Source: CAUJIW01 sp963205175 (lineage in GTDB: Bacteria > Pseudomonadota > Alphaproteobacteria > Sphingomonadales > Sphingomonadaceae). From it: DNA of 64,000 nucleotides. The notes beneath the pieces were generated by a model, which was given only the letters and a program-made list of their open reading frames with translations, searched no databases and was not told the DNA's origin. The stretch lies in NCBI GenBank assembly GCA_041060555.1, contig JBEUDS010000005.1; one strand, written 5' to 3'. A program made the position numbers and the translations under genes. Below are positions 34,101 to 42,998 of this stretch, piece after piece; position 1 is the first letter of the stretch, and each line of letters opens with the position of its first letter.

Positions 34101-34562
34101 ATGTCGCTTGGTGTAATGAGTGCGACCGGGCGCCAAGACCCGGATATTAACAAGTCGACGCTGTCGGCGTCGGATTCTGTTGCTGCGGGTGACGGCAGTC
34201 TGCGTGTCCTCGTCGCCGAGGATAACCCCGTCAATCAGCTTCTGGTGCAGACCCTGCTGCATCTGGGCGGCCATAGTTGCCAGATCGTCGCCAATGGCGC
34301 CGCCGCCGTGGCCGCGGTTCAGGAACAAGACTTCGACGTCGTGCTGATGGATGTACGGATGCCCGAGATGTCGGGTATCGAGGCCAGCCGCGCCATCCGG
34401 GCGCTCGGCGGCGTGTTTTCGTCGCTGCCGATCATTGCCATGACCGCCAATTCCTCGCCGGAGGACGCCGAGGAGTGTGCTTCGGCCGGCATGAACGATT
34501 ACATGCCCAAGCCCATCGACAGGGCGGCTTTCTACCAGAAACTGAGCGGCCTGCGGGCCTGA
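34101..34562 (+). CDS. Single-domain response regulator
   Basis: A 153-residue protein with about 30 poorly conserved N-terminal residues and a receiver domain: acidic pair in VLVAEDNPVNQ, phospho-acceptor Asp in VVLMDVRMPEMSG, Thr in IIAMTANS and Lys in YMPKPID. AEDNPVNQ is typical of receivers that receive phosphate from hybrid kinases. No kinase or output domain is adjacent, so the partner is unknown. ATG 34101 is preferred for the AGGGG upstream; ACCATATGGT at 34020-34029 in the leader is a perfect 10-bp palindrome. Confidence 0.85.
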   Translation: MSLGVMSATGRQDPDINKSTLSASDSVAAGDGSLRVLVAEDNPVNQLLVQTLLHLGGHSCQIVANGAAAVAAVQEQDFDVVLMDVRMPEMSGIEASRAIRALGGVFSSLPIIAMTANSSPEDAEECASAGMNDYMPKPIDRAAFYQKLSGLRA

Positions 34563-34608
34563 GCGGCGGTGTCGGTCGCGCGCCCAGGCAATCGCCGGCG
34601 TATCGGGG

Positions 34609-35190
34609 TCAGCTGCGCTCGATCTGGGTCGCGGCGGCATCCAGCGCTGCCGCCATGGCGTTGATCTGCTCGTCGTCCGGCGTCTGGCCGGATAGACGCA
34701 GCCGCAGCGCCATCTTGAGGTTTTCCATGGCGCGGAGGATCTGCGGTGGCGGACCGCCGGCTTCCTTGTCGCGGACCCAGGCCATGCGTTCCTCCAGGCC
34801 CTGCACCGCGGCGGCGTGCTCGCGCAGCGCCAGGCGGCCGGCCTCGGTGATGCTGTAGAGCTTCTTGCTCTCGGCCTGCTCGGCGCTGACCTGGCCCAGT
34901 TCCTCCAGCAGGGTGAGCGTCGGATAGATGACGCCGGCGCTGGGTGAATAGGCGCCGCCCATCCTGTCCTCGATGGCCTTGATCAGCTCGTAGCCGTGGC
35001 GTGGCTTCTCGCCGATCAGCTTGAGCACCACCAGCTTGAGGTCGCCGTGCTCGAACATGCGGGCACGCCGGCGTCCGCCGCCCCACATGCCCCCACCGGG
35101 GCCGCCGCCAAAGCCGCCGCCCATGCCGCCGGCGCGGGGTCCGCGGCCTTCGCCGCCGAACCAGTCGTGATGACGTCCATGTCGTCTCAT
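34609..35190 (-). CDS. PadR-family transcriptional regulator with Gly/His-rich N-terminus
   Basis: A 193-residue PadR regulator. The first ~45 residues are rich in Gly, Arg and His (MRRHGRHHDWFGG, then GGGFGGGPGGG), a feature shared with YqjI-type metal-responsive members. The winged helix follows (LKLVVLKLIGEKPRHGYELI, SAGVIYPTLTLLEELG) and then a helical dimerisation tail. It is divergent from uvrD, with a near-palindrome CTAAACATGTTTTAG 15 bp before its start, fitting autoregulation. The target genes are unknown. Confidence 0.87.
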   Translation of the reverse strand: MRRHGRHHDWFGGEGRGPRAGGMGGGFGGGPGGGMWGGGRRRARMFEHGDLKLVVLKLIGEKPRHGYELIKAIEDRMGGAYSPSAGVIYPTLTLLEELGQVSAEQAESKKLYSITEAGRLALREHAAAVQGLEERMAWVRDKEAGGPPPQILRAMENLKMALRLRLSGQTPDDEQINAMAAALDAAATQIERS

Positions 35191-35205
35191 AAGTCGCTTT
35201 CCTTT

Positions 35206-35220
35206 CTAAACATGTTTTAG
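35206..35220. promoter_or_regulatory. Probable PadR operator
   Basis: CTAAACATGTTTTAG is a near-palindrome around ACATGT in an AT-rich island between the padR-type gene and uvrD. A related half (TTCTAAATGT) lies at 35235-35244. PadR proteins commonly bind such AT-rich dyads in their own promoters. The AT-rich segment stands out from the GC-rich surroundings. Confidence 0.6.
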
Positions 35221-35335
35221 ATATATCTTTATTGTTCTAAATGTCAAGGCTGTGCTTCGCGACGTATCGCAAGCCGGCGCGGAGGCCCGCACAGGCGCGT
35301 GGCGTCGGGCGGTGTCCTGCGCTACATCCGGGGGC

Positions 35336-37687
35336 ATGAGCAGCCTCACGACCCCCGATCACGCCGATCCGCCCTATATCGCCAGCCTCAATGCGCCCCA
35401 GCGCGAGGCCGTGCTGACCACCGACGGTCCGGTGCTGGTGCTGGCGGGCGCCGGCACCGGCAAGACCAGCGCGCTTACCGCCCGGCTGGCGCACCTGGTG
35501 GCGACCGGTCGCGCCTGGCCCGGCGAGATTCTCGCCGTCACCTTCACCAACAAGGCGGCGCGCGAGATGCAGCACCGGGTTGGCCAGCTGATCGGCGGCG
35601 CGGTGGAGGGGATGCCGTGGCTGGGCACCTTCCACGCGGTGGCCGCGCGCATCCTGCGCCGGCACGCCGAGCTGGTGGGCCTGAAGTCCAACTTCACCAT
35701 TCTCGACACCGACGATCAGATCCGCCTGATCAAGCAGATCATCCAGGCCGAGGGCATTGACGAGAAGCGCTGGCCGCCACGGGTGTTCGCCGGCATCATC
35801 GACCGCTGGAAGAATCGCGGCTGGACGCCGGAGAAGCTGCCGGAGGCCGAGAAGGGCGTGTTCGCCGATGGCCAGGGCGGTGACCTCTACGCCGCCTATC
35901 AGGAGCGGCTGAAGACGCTCAACGCCTGCGATTTCGGCGATCTGCTGCTGCACACGCTGACCATTTTCAGCCAGCATGCCGATGTGCTGGCCGACTATCA
36001 GCGCCGCTTCAAATACATCCTGGTCGACGAGTATCAGGACACCAACGTCTCGCAGTATCTCTGGCTGCGACTGCTGGCCCAGGCCCGCAAGAACATCTGC
36101 TGTGTCGGCGACGACGACCAGTCGATCTATTCCTGGCGCGGCGCCGAGGTCGGCAACATCCTGCGCTTCGAGCAGGACTTCCCCGGCGCCAAGGTGATCC
36201 GGCTGGAGCAGAACTACCGCTCCACCCCGCACATTCTCGGCGCGGCCTCCGGGCTGATCACCGCCAACCAGGGCCGGCTCGGCAAGACGCTGTGGACGGA
36301 CGCGCGCGAGGCGGGCGAGAAGGTGCATGTCATCTCGGTGTGGGACGGCGCGGACGAAGCCCGCACGGTGGGCGAGCGCATAGAGCGGGCGCAGGGGCGC
36401 GGCCAGCGGCTGCGCGACTTCGCCATCCTGGTACGCGCCTCGTTCCAGACCCGCGAGTTCGAGGACCGCTTCATCACGCTCGGCCTGCCGTACAAGATCA
36501 TCGGCGGCTTCCGCTTCTACGAGCGGGCCGAGATCCGCGACGCCATGGCCTATCTGCGGGTGCTGATGCAGCCCGACGATGATCTGGCGTTCGAGCGCAT
36601 CGTCAACCTGCCCAAGCGCGGGCTGGGCGACAAGACGCTGCAGAAGGTGCATCTGCTGGCGCGCGCCCAGGGCATCCCGATGACCCGTGCCGCCCAGGCG
36701 ATGGTGGAGACCGACGAGCTGCCGCCCGGCGCCCGCAAGACGCTGGGCAATCTGCTGGCCGATTTCGACCGCTGGCGGGCCGAGCTTCCGCATCTGCCAC
36801 ACGCCGAGCTGGCGCGGCTGGTGCTGGAGGAGTCCGGCTATGTCGCCATGTGGCAGGCCGACCGCTCGCCCGAGGCCGCCGGCCGGCTGGAGAACCTCAA
36901 CGAACTGACCCGCGCCATCGAGGAGTTCGAGAACCTGTCGGCCTTCCTCGATCATGTTTCCCTGGTGATGGACAACGAGGCGAACGACGATCACGACAAG
37001 GTGACGATGATGACGCTGCACGCCGCCAAGGGGCTGGAGTTCGACTCCGTGTTCCTCGCCGGCTGGGAGGAAGGGGTGTTCCCCAACCAGCGCAGCCTGG
37101 ACGAGGGCGGCACCGCCAGCCTGGAGGAGGAGCGGCGGCTGGCCTATGTCGGCATCACCCGGGCGCGCCGCGTGGCGACCATCCTGCATGCCGCCAACCG
37201 CCGGGTCTATGGCCAGTGGCAGTCCTGCATTCCCTCGCGCTTCCTTTCCGAGCTGCCGGCCGAGCATGTCGATCATGAGTCGACGCTCAGCGGCGGCGCC
37301 ACGCCCAACTGGCGCTGGACGGTGACGCCCCACGACGGCGATCCATTCGGGGTTGCCGGTCGTGGCGAGGGTCGCGGCCCCGGCTGGGGGCGGGCGGCGG
37401 CGGCGCTGGGTGCGGGGCTGGCAGGCGCGGCCGGGGCAGGCCGTCCGGGCGACTCGCTGGGCGCCCGCCGCGCGGCGGCGGGGGGACGCCGGGGCACGCT
37501 GATCGAGGGCCGGGCAACGTCGCGCAGCGTGTCGTCGCCGGTGTCGGCGATTCCGGTGGGCGCGCGCGTGTTCCACGACAAGTTCGGCTACGGCGCGGTG
37601 ATCGAGGTCGACGGCAACAAGCTGGAGATCGAATTCGAGCTGTCGGGCCGCAAGCGGGTGGTCGACAGTTTCGTCAGCCTCGCCTAA
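35336..37687 (+). CDS. uvrD: UvrD/PcrA-type DNA helicase
   Basis: A 783-residue superfamily 1A helicase for nucleotide-excision and mismatch repair. Motifs in order: LNAPQREAVLTTDGP (Q motif), AGAGTGKTSALTARL (Walker A), VDEYQDTN (Walker B), DDDQSIYSWRGAE (III), LEQNYRST (IV), MTLHAAKGLEF (V) and VGITRARR (VI). The C-terminal tail has an Ala/Gly-rich linker and a Tudor-like end (VFHDKFGYGAVIEVDGNKLE). The ATG at 35336 matches where conservation starts; an open extension upstream looks non-coding. prmA follows 10 bp on. Confidence 0.94.
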   Translation: MSSLTTPDHADPPYIASLNAPQREAVLTTDGPVLVLAGAGTGKTSALTARLAHLVATGRAWPGEILAVTFTNKAAREMQHRVGQLIGGAVEGMPWLGTFHAVAARILRRHAELVGLKSNFTILDTDDQIRLIKQIIQAEGIDEKRWPPRVFAGIIDRWKNRGWTPEKLPEAEKGVFADGQGGDLYAAYQERLKTLNACDFGDLLLHTLTIFSQHADVLADYQRRFKYILVDEYQDTNVSQYLWLRLLAQARKNICCVGDDDQSIYSWRGAEVGNILRFEQDFPGAKVIRLEQNYRSTPHILGAASGLITANQGRLGKTLWTDAREAGEKVHVISVWDGADEARTVGERIERAQGRGQRLRDFAILVRASFQTREFEDRFITLGLPYKIIGGFRFYERAEIRDAMAYLRVLMQPDDDLAFERIVNLPKRGLGDKTLQKVHLLARAQGIPMTRAAQAMVETDELPPGARKTLGNLLADFDRWRAELPHLPHAELARLVLEESGYVAMWQADRSPEAAGRLENLNELTRAIEEFENLSAFLDHVSLVMDNEANDDHDKVTMMTLHAAKGLEFDSVFLAGWEEGVFPNQRSLDEGGTASLEEERRLAYVGITRARRVATILHAANRRVYGQWQSCIPSRFLSELPAEHVDHESTLSGGATPNWRWTVTPHDGDPFGVAGRGEGRGPGWGRAAAALGAGLAGAAGAGRPGDSLGARRAAAGGRRGTLIEGRATSRSVSSPVSAIPVGARVFHDKFGYGAVIEVDGNKLEIEFELSGRKRVVDSFVSLA

Positions 37688-37697
37688 CAGGGCGGCC

Positions 37698-38642
37698 ATG
37701 TCCGACATCTCCGCGCCCGAGACGACCGCTGCCGCCAGTCCCGCACCCGAGGCCTGGCGCGTCACCCTGCCCTGCACGCGGGCGGAGGCCGAGGCCGTGC
37801 CGTTCGAGGTGCCGGCGTTTGCTCACCTGCCGGTGCCGCCGACGCTGATGACCACCGAGCCCGACGCGCACGCGCCGGACGCCTGGGTGCTGGAGGCGTT
37901 TTTCGTCAGCGCCCCGACGGCGGACGATCTGGCGGCGCTGCGGGCGCTGGCGCCCAGTGCCGGCGCCGGGGACGTGACCGTCGAACCCGTCTATCCCGCC
38001 GACTGGGTGGTGGAGAGCCAGCGCCAGTTGCGGCCGATCACCGCCGGGCGCTTCCATATCTATACCCGCTTCAGCGCCGACAGCCTGCGGCCGCACCATA
38101 TCGGCCTGCGCATCGAGGCCGGTCAGGCCTTCGGCACCGGCCAGCACGCCACCACCAGCGGCTGCCTGGGCGCGCTCGACCGGCTGGCGCGATGCTGGCG
38201 GCCGCGCAACGCGCTCGATCTGGGCACCGGCTCGGGCATTCTCGCCTTCGCGATCGCCAAACGCTGGCCGCGGGCGCGGGTCACCGCCAGCGACATCGAC
38301 CCCGTGTCGGTCCGGGTGGCCGCCGCCAACGCGCGGCAGAACGGGGTGGGCGTCGGTGTCGGCGCCGGGCGCATCAGCTTCGCCACCGCCGCCGGTCTGG
38401 CCCACGCGACGCTGCGCGCCAACGCGCCGTACGATCTGATCACCGCCAACATCCTGGCGCCGCCGCTGATCGCCATGGCCGCCGACATCAGCGCGGCACT
38501 GGCACCGGGGGGCGTGCTGATTCTCGCCGGCCTGCTCGACACACAGGAAGCGGCGGTGGCGGGCGCTTACCGCGCCCATGGTCTGAAGCCGGTGTTCCGC
38601 AGCCAGACCGGCGACTGGCCGACGCTGGTGCTGCGCCGCTGA
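37698..38642 (+). CDS. prmA: Ribosomal protein L11 methyltransferase PrmA
   Basis: A 314-residue methyltransferase. The N-terminal substrate-recognition domain precedes a Rossmann domain with RIEAGQAFGTGQHATT, LDLGTGSGILAF and NILAPPLIAMA, all diagnostic of PrmA, which trimethylates L11. It follows uvrD by 10 bp, so the two are probably co-transcribed. A perfect stem-loop at 38671 follows. Confidence 0.93.
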   Translation: MSDISAPETTAAASPAPEAWRVTLPCTRAEAEAVPFEVPAFAHLPVPPTLMTTEPDAHAPDAWVLEAFFVSAPTADDLAALRALAPSAGAGDVTVEPVYPADWVVESQRQLRPITAGRFHIYTRFSADSLRPHHIGLRIEAGQAFGTGQHATTSGCLGALDRLARCWRPRNALDLGTGSGILAFAIAKRWPRARVTASDIDPVSVRVAAANARQNGVGVGVGAGRISFATAAGLAHATLRANAPYDLITANILAPPLIAMAADISAALAPGGVLILAGLLDTQEAAVAGAYRAHGLKPVFRSQTGDWPTLVLRR

Positions 38643-38670
38643 CGGGCGCGTGCCCCCCCTGAAACATCAA

Positions 38671-38697
38671 TGCCGTGGATGCATGGCATCCACGGCA
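38671..38697. terminator. Stem-loop between prmA and a small convergent gene
   Basis: TGCCGTGGATGC at 38671-38682 pairs perfectly with GCATCCACGGCA at 38686-38697 around an ATG loop. It lies between convergent genes and can serve both. No T-run follows, so efficiency is uncertain. Confidence 0.6.
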
Positions 38698-38723
38698 CAA
38701 TGACCCGTCCACGGTGTAAGGTG

Positions 38724-38912
38724 TTACGGCCGCCAGGCGTGGAAGAGTTTCATCTCTTCCATGGCTGGCATGAGCGAGAACGCCTTGCGTCGCGGTCGCC
38801 GCGAGGGCTGAACCTCGTCGTTGGCGGCATCAAGGGTGGGGAGGGTCGGCTTGTTGAGCGCCGGCGCCTCAAGGATCTCCACGATGGGGAGGTGCGCTAA
38901 AGCTGCACTCAT
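38724..38912 (-). CDS. Small protein of unknown function (62 residues)
   Basis: A 62-residue protein beginning MSAALAHLPIVEILEAPALN, with an acidic/Pro-containing N-terminal half and a basic C-terminal half (SRRPRRKAFSL...MEEMKLFHAW). The start at 38912 has a strong AACGGAGGACATC ribosome site; longer readings have none. A 14-bp dyad ATTGTGACCACAAT lies 15 bp upstream. I recognise no domain; there is no signal peptide or membrane segment. The good ribosome site, dyad and flanking terminator support a real gene. Confidence 0.6.
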   Translation of the reverse strand: MSAALAHLPIVEILEAPALNKPTLPTLDAANDEVQPSRRPRRKAFSLMPAMEEMKLFHAWRP

Positions 38913-38927
38913 GATGTCCTCCGTTGC

Positions 38928-38941
38928 ATTGTGACCACAAT
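38928..38941. promoter_or_regulatory. Dyad upstream of the small unknown gene
   Basis: ATTGTG-AC-CACAAT, a 6+6 inverted repeat, lies immediately upstream of the ribosome site of the 62-residue gene. A further pair GCACA/TGTGC spaced by 8 bases lies slightly upstream. The shape suits a dimeric regulator of the CRP/FNR type or similar, but no consensus can be claimed. Confidence 0.4.
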
Positions 38942-39167
38942 CTGGTCGTGAGCGTGATATAGGAGGCACAGATTGGATTGTGCAGTGCATCAAACCGCAG
39001 CTTAGACATGCATTTTTTGCATATGTTGTGGCGGCCGATTTCTTGATGCAGGCCGTGGTTTCGTAATTTTATGTCCCGGCGAGGGCGATGCTGCTAATTC
39101 CCTGGCCCTGCTGCCGGCGGGGCGCCTCATAACATTGTGATTGGCCGGCGGTGCCCGGCGGCGGCGA

Positions 39168-41327
39168 CTATCCTTGCGAACGCGCAACGATGTCGAGCCA
39201 GGCCGCCTCGTCGATGACGGCAACCCCCAGCGACTGGGCCTTTTTCAGCTTGGAGCCGGCGCCGGGGCCGGCGATCAGCAGGTCGGTCTTGGCTGATACC
39301 GACTTGGCGATGCGGGCGCCCAGCCGTTCGGCGCGGGCCTCCGCCTCGTCCCGTGTCATCTGTTCCAGCGTGCCGGTGAACACCAGCGTCTTGCCGGTCA
39401 CTTCCGACTGGGTGGTCTCGAACACATAAGGTTCGACCGTGACCTCGCGCAGCAGTTCGTCGAGCACCTGGCTGTTGTGCGGTTCGGCGAAGAAGTCGAC
39501 CAGGGCTTCCGCCACCACCGGGCCGATCTGGGCGACGCTGATGCGCGCCTGCAGCTCGGCGGCCAGTTTCTTCTCGATGTCGGGTGCGGCCAGCCCGCTG
39601 TCGCGCATGCGGGCGATGGTCGCCTCACGTTCGGCGCCCAGTGCCTCCAGCGCCGCCCGCAGGGCGCCGAAGTCGCCGTAGGCCTTGGCGAGATCGCGCG
39701 CCGTCACCTCGCCGACGTGGCGGATGCCCAGCGCGAAGATGAAGCGGTCGAGCGGCACGGCGCGGCGCGCCTCGATGGCCGCGAGCAGCCGGGCGACCGA
39801 CTGGCGGCCCCAGCCCTCGCGGGTCTCGATGTCGGCCGCGCGGTCCTTCAGCCGGAAGATGTCAGCCGGCGTATCGATGATGCCATCGGCGAAGAACGCC
39901 TCGATGTGCTTTTCCCCCAGCCCCTCGATGTCGAGCGCGGTGCGGGAGACGAAGTGGCGCAGCCGCTCCACCCGCTGGGCCTTGCAGATCAAGCCGCCGG
40001 TGCAGCGGCGGATCACCTCGCCGGTCTCGCGTTCGGCATGGCTGCCGCACACCGGGCACAGGTGGGGGAAGGCGAACGGCCGGGCGTCCGCGGGGCGGCG
40101 TTCCGGCACCACGCCCAGCACCTGCGGGATGACGTCGCCGGCGCGCTGGACGATCACGGTGTCGCCGATGCGCACGTCCTTGCGGGCGATCTCGTCCTCG
40201 TTGTGCAAGGTGGCGTTGGTGACGACGACGCCGCCCACCGTCACCGGCTCCAGCTTGGCGACCGGCGTCAGCGCGCCGGTGCGGCCGACCTGAATCTCGA
40301 TGTCGCGCAGGATGGTGGTGGCCTTCTCGGCGGGAAATTTGTGGGCGATCGCCCAGCGCGGGCTGCGCGCCACCTGGCCCAGCCGGTCCTGCCAGTCCAG
40401 CCGGTCGACCTTGTAGACCACGCCGTCGATGTCATAGCCCAGCCCGGCGCGATCAGCCTCCGTTTCAGCGTAATAGGCGAGGATGTCGTCCAGGCTGGCG
40501 CAGCGACGCACCCGCGCGTTGACGGGGAAGCCGTATGACTTCAGCGCCGCCAGCATCTCCCACTGGCTGTCGGCCGGCAGCGCCGAGACCTCGCCCCAGG
40601 CATAGGCGAAGAAGCTGAGCGGCCGCTTCGCGGTGATGGCGGGGTCGAGCTGGCGCAGGCTGCCGGCGGCGGCATTGCGCGGGTTGGCGAACGTCTTGTC
40701 GCCGGCGGCCGCCTGGGCCTCGTTGAGAGCGGCGAAGTCGGCCTTGGCCATATAGACCTCGCCGCGCACCTCCAGCACCGCCGGCCAGCCGGCGCCGCCC
40801 AGCTGCTGCGGGATATCGCCGATGGTGCGCACGTTGGCGGTCACGTCCTCGCCCTCGCTGCCGTCGCCACGGGTGGCGGCCACGGTCAGCGCGCCGTTCT
40901 CGTAGCGCAGCGACAGCGACAGGCCGTCGATCTTCGGCTCCGCCGTCACCACCACCGGCGCGGCGGCGTCGAGCTTGAGGAAGCCGCGCACCCGGTCGAG
41001 GAAGTCGCGGACGTCCTGGTCGGCGAAGGCGTTGTCGAGGCTCAGCATCGGCCGGGCGTGGCGCACCTTGCGGAACTTCGACACCGGCGCGGCGCCCACC
41101 TGATGTGCTGGGCTCAGAAGGTCGACAAGCTGGGGAAAGCGCGCCTCGATCGCCCGGTGGCGGGCCACCAGCCCGTCATAGGCGGCATCCGGGATGCTCG
41201 GCGCGTCCTCCTGATAGTAGCGGCGGTTGTGGTCGGCGATCTCCTCGGCGAGCCAGCCCAGCTCGGCCTTCGCCTCCTTCTCCGACAGCGCGTCGACGCC
41301 CTTGCGGCGGGTCAGCAGGCGATCCAT
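39168..41327 (-). CDS. ligA: NAD-dependent DNA ligase LigA
   Basis: A 719-residue ligase that seals nicks in replication and repair. Ia domain (HNRRYYQEDAPSIPDAAYD), adenylation domain with active-site K132 in EPKIDGLSL, OB domain, four-Cys zinc finger (CPVCGSH ... CTGGLICKAQ), helix-hairpin-helix repeats and a C-terminal BRCT domain (TGKTLVFTGTLEQMTRDEAE) are all present. It starts 3 bp after recN stops, in an operon bamD-recN-ligA. Confidence 0.96.
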   Translation of the reverse strand: MDRLLTRRKGVDALSEKEAKAELGWLAEEIADHNRRYYQEDAPSIPDAAYDGLVARHRAIEARFPQLVDLLSPAHQVGAAPVSKFRKVRHARPMLSLDNAFADQDVRDFLDRVRGFLKLDAAAPVVVTAEPKIDGLSLSLRYENGALTVAATRGDGSEGEDVTANVRTIGDIPQQLGGAGWPAVLEVRGEVYMAKADFAALNEAQAAAGDKTFANPRNAAAGSLRQLDPAITAKRPLSFFAYAWGEVSALPADSQWEMLAALKSYGFPVNARVRRCASLDDILAYYAETEADRAGLGYDIDGVVYKVDRLDWQDRLGQVARSPRWAIAHKFPAEKATTILRDIEIQVGRTGALTPVAKLEPVTVGGVVVTNATLHNEDEIARKDVRIGDTVIVQRAGDVIPQVLGVVPERRPADARPFAFPHLCPVCGSHAERETGEVIRRCTGGLICKAQRVERLRHFVSRTALDIEGLGEKHIEAFFADGIIDTPADIFRLKDRAADIETREGWGRQSVARLLAAIEARRAVPLDRFIFALGIRHVGEVTARDLAKAYGDFGALRAALEALGAEREATIARMRDSGLAAPDIEKKLAAELQARISVAQIGPVVAEALVDFFAEPHNSQVLDELLREVTVEPYVFETTQSEVTGKTLVFTGTLEQMTRDEAEARAERLGARIAKSVSAKTDLLIAGPGAGSKLKKAQSLGVAVIDEAAWLDIVARSQG

Positions 41328-41330
41328 GGC

Positions 41331-42989
41331 TCAGGCTCCCAGCAGGCGTTCGGCCTGGGCGCGCGCCTCGTCGGTGACGATATCGCCGGAGAGCATGCGG
41401 GCGATCTCCTCGCGCCGTTCGCCGCCGTCGAGCCGGGTGATGGCGGTGCGGGTGGCGCCGTCGCGGGTCGCCTTGGCGATGCGCCACTGGTGGTGGCCGC
41501 TGGCGGCGACCTGCGGGCTGTGTGTCACCACCAGCACCTGGGTCTGGCCGCCCAGCCGGCGCAGCCGGTCGCCGATGGCCGAGGCCACCGCGCCGCCGAC
41601 GCCGCGGTCGATCTCGTCGAAGATCAGCGTGCCGGCCGAACCGTCGGCCGCCAGCGCCACCTTCAGCGCCAGGATGAAGCGGGACATCTCGCCGCCCGAG
41701 GCGATCTTCGTCAGCGGGCCGAACGGTGCGCCGGGGTTGGTGGCGATGGTGAACGCCACCCGGTCCTGGCCGGCCGCGCCCCAGGCGTCCTCGGCCAGCG
41801 CCTCGACATCGGTCCGGAACCGCGCGGCATCCAGTTTCAGCGGTTTCAGCTCTGCGGCCACCGCCGCGTCCAGCCGGCCGGCCGCCTCGACGCGCGCGGC
41901 GTGCAGGGCATCGGCCGCCGCCTTGAAGCGGGTCCGGGCCTGGGCGGTCTCCCGCGTCAGTCGGGCGACGCTTTCCTCGCCGCTCTCCAGTGCGGCCAGC
42001 CGCCCGGACAGCTCGGCGGTGAAGGCGGGCAGCGCCTCCACCGTCACCTTGTGCTTGCGGGCAGCACCGCGCAGCTCGAACAGCCGGCTTTCCACCAGTT
42101 CGATGCGCTGCGGATCATAGGCCATGGCCTGGCGGGCGCGGGCGAGGTCGTCCTCGCTCAGGCTGGCGGCATCGATGGCCCGGTCGAGCGCCTCCAGCGC
42201 GCCGCGCAGGCTGTCGTCCTCGCCGGCCAGCCGTTCCAGCCGGCGGGCCGCCTGGCGCAGCACCGCAAGGCCGCCGTCGCTGCCCCCCAGCGCTTCGAGC
42301 ACCAGATCGAGATCCCCGGCCAGCCGCTGGCCTTTCAGCATGGCGGCGCGTTCGTCGGCCAGCGCCTGCTCCTCGCCCGGCTCCGGGTTGAGGCGGCTAA
42401 GCTCGTCGACGGTATGCGTCAGCCATTCGCGGTCCCGTTCGGCCTCGACCAGTGCCGCCTGCGCTTGCGCCAGCGCGGCGCGACTCGCGGCCCACGCGGC
42501 GTGGGCGTCGGCGACCGCCTGGGTAAGGGACGGGTAGCGGCCGAAGGCGTCCAGCAGATCGCGGTGGCCGCGCGGGTTGAGCAGGCCGCGATCGTCGTTC
42601 TGGCCATGGATTTCCACCAGCCGCTCGCCGATGTCGCGCAGCAGGGCGACGCCGGCTGGCTGGTCGTTGACGAAGGCCCGCGAGCCGCCGTCGGCCTTCA
42701 GCACCCGGCGCAGCAGCAGCACCTCGCCGTCGTCGAGCCCCGACTCCCGCACCAGCACGCGCGCGGGGTGGTCGGCAGGCACCTCGAAGGCGGCGGTGAC
42801 GGCGGCCTGGGGTGCGCCACTGCGGACCAGACCGGCGTCGGCGCGGGCGCCCAGCGCCAGCCCGAGACTATCGAGCAGAATCGACTTGCCCGCGCCGGTC
42901 TCGCCGGTGAGCGCGCACAGGCCGCCCTCGAACTCGATGGTGAGCGCCTCGATCAACACCACGTCACGAATGGTGAGCGAGGTCAGCAT
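41331..42989 (-). CDS. recN: DNA repair protein RecN
   Basis: A 552-residue SMC-like ATPase for double-strand break repair. Walker A is in LTGETGAGKSILLDSLGLALG, the ABC signature region in SGGEMSRFILALK and Walker B in TLIFDEIDRGVGG; a long coiled-coil occupies the middle. It is co-transcribed with bamD (9 bp upstream) and ligA (3 bp downstream), a common alphaproteobacterial arrangement. Confidence 0.95.
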   Translation of the reverse strand: MLTSLTIRDVVLIEALTIEFEGGLCALTGETGAGKSILLDSLGLALGARADAGLVRSGAPQAAVTAAFEVPADHPARVLVRESGLDDGEVLLLRRVLKADGGSRAFVNDQPAGVALLRDIGERLVEIHGQNDDRGLLNPRGHRDLLDAFGRYPSLTQAVADAHAAWAASRAALAQAQAALVEAERDREWLTHTVDELSRLNPEPGEEQALADERAAMLKGQRLAGDLDLVLEALGGSDGGLAVLRQAARRLERLAGEDDSLRGALEALDRAIDAASLSEDDLARARQAMAYDPQRIELVESRLFELRGAARKHKVTVEALPAFTAELSGRLAALESGEESVARLTRETAQARTRFKAAADALHAARVEAAGRLDAAVAAELKPLKLDAARFRTDVEALAEDAWGAAGQDRVAFTIATNPGAPFGPLTKIASGGEMSRFILALKVALAADGSAGTLIFDEIDRGVGGAVASAIGDRLRRLGGQTQVLVVTHSPQVAASGHHQWRIAKATRDGATRTAITRLDGGERREEIARMLSGDIVTDEARAQAERLLGA

Positions 42990-42998
42990 GGGCCCGCG

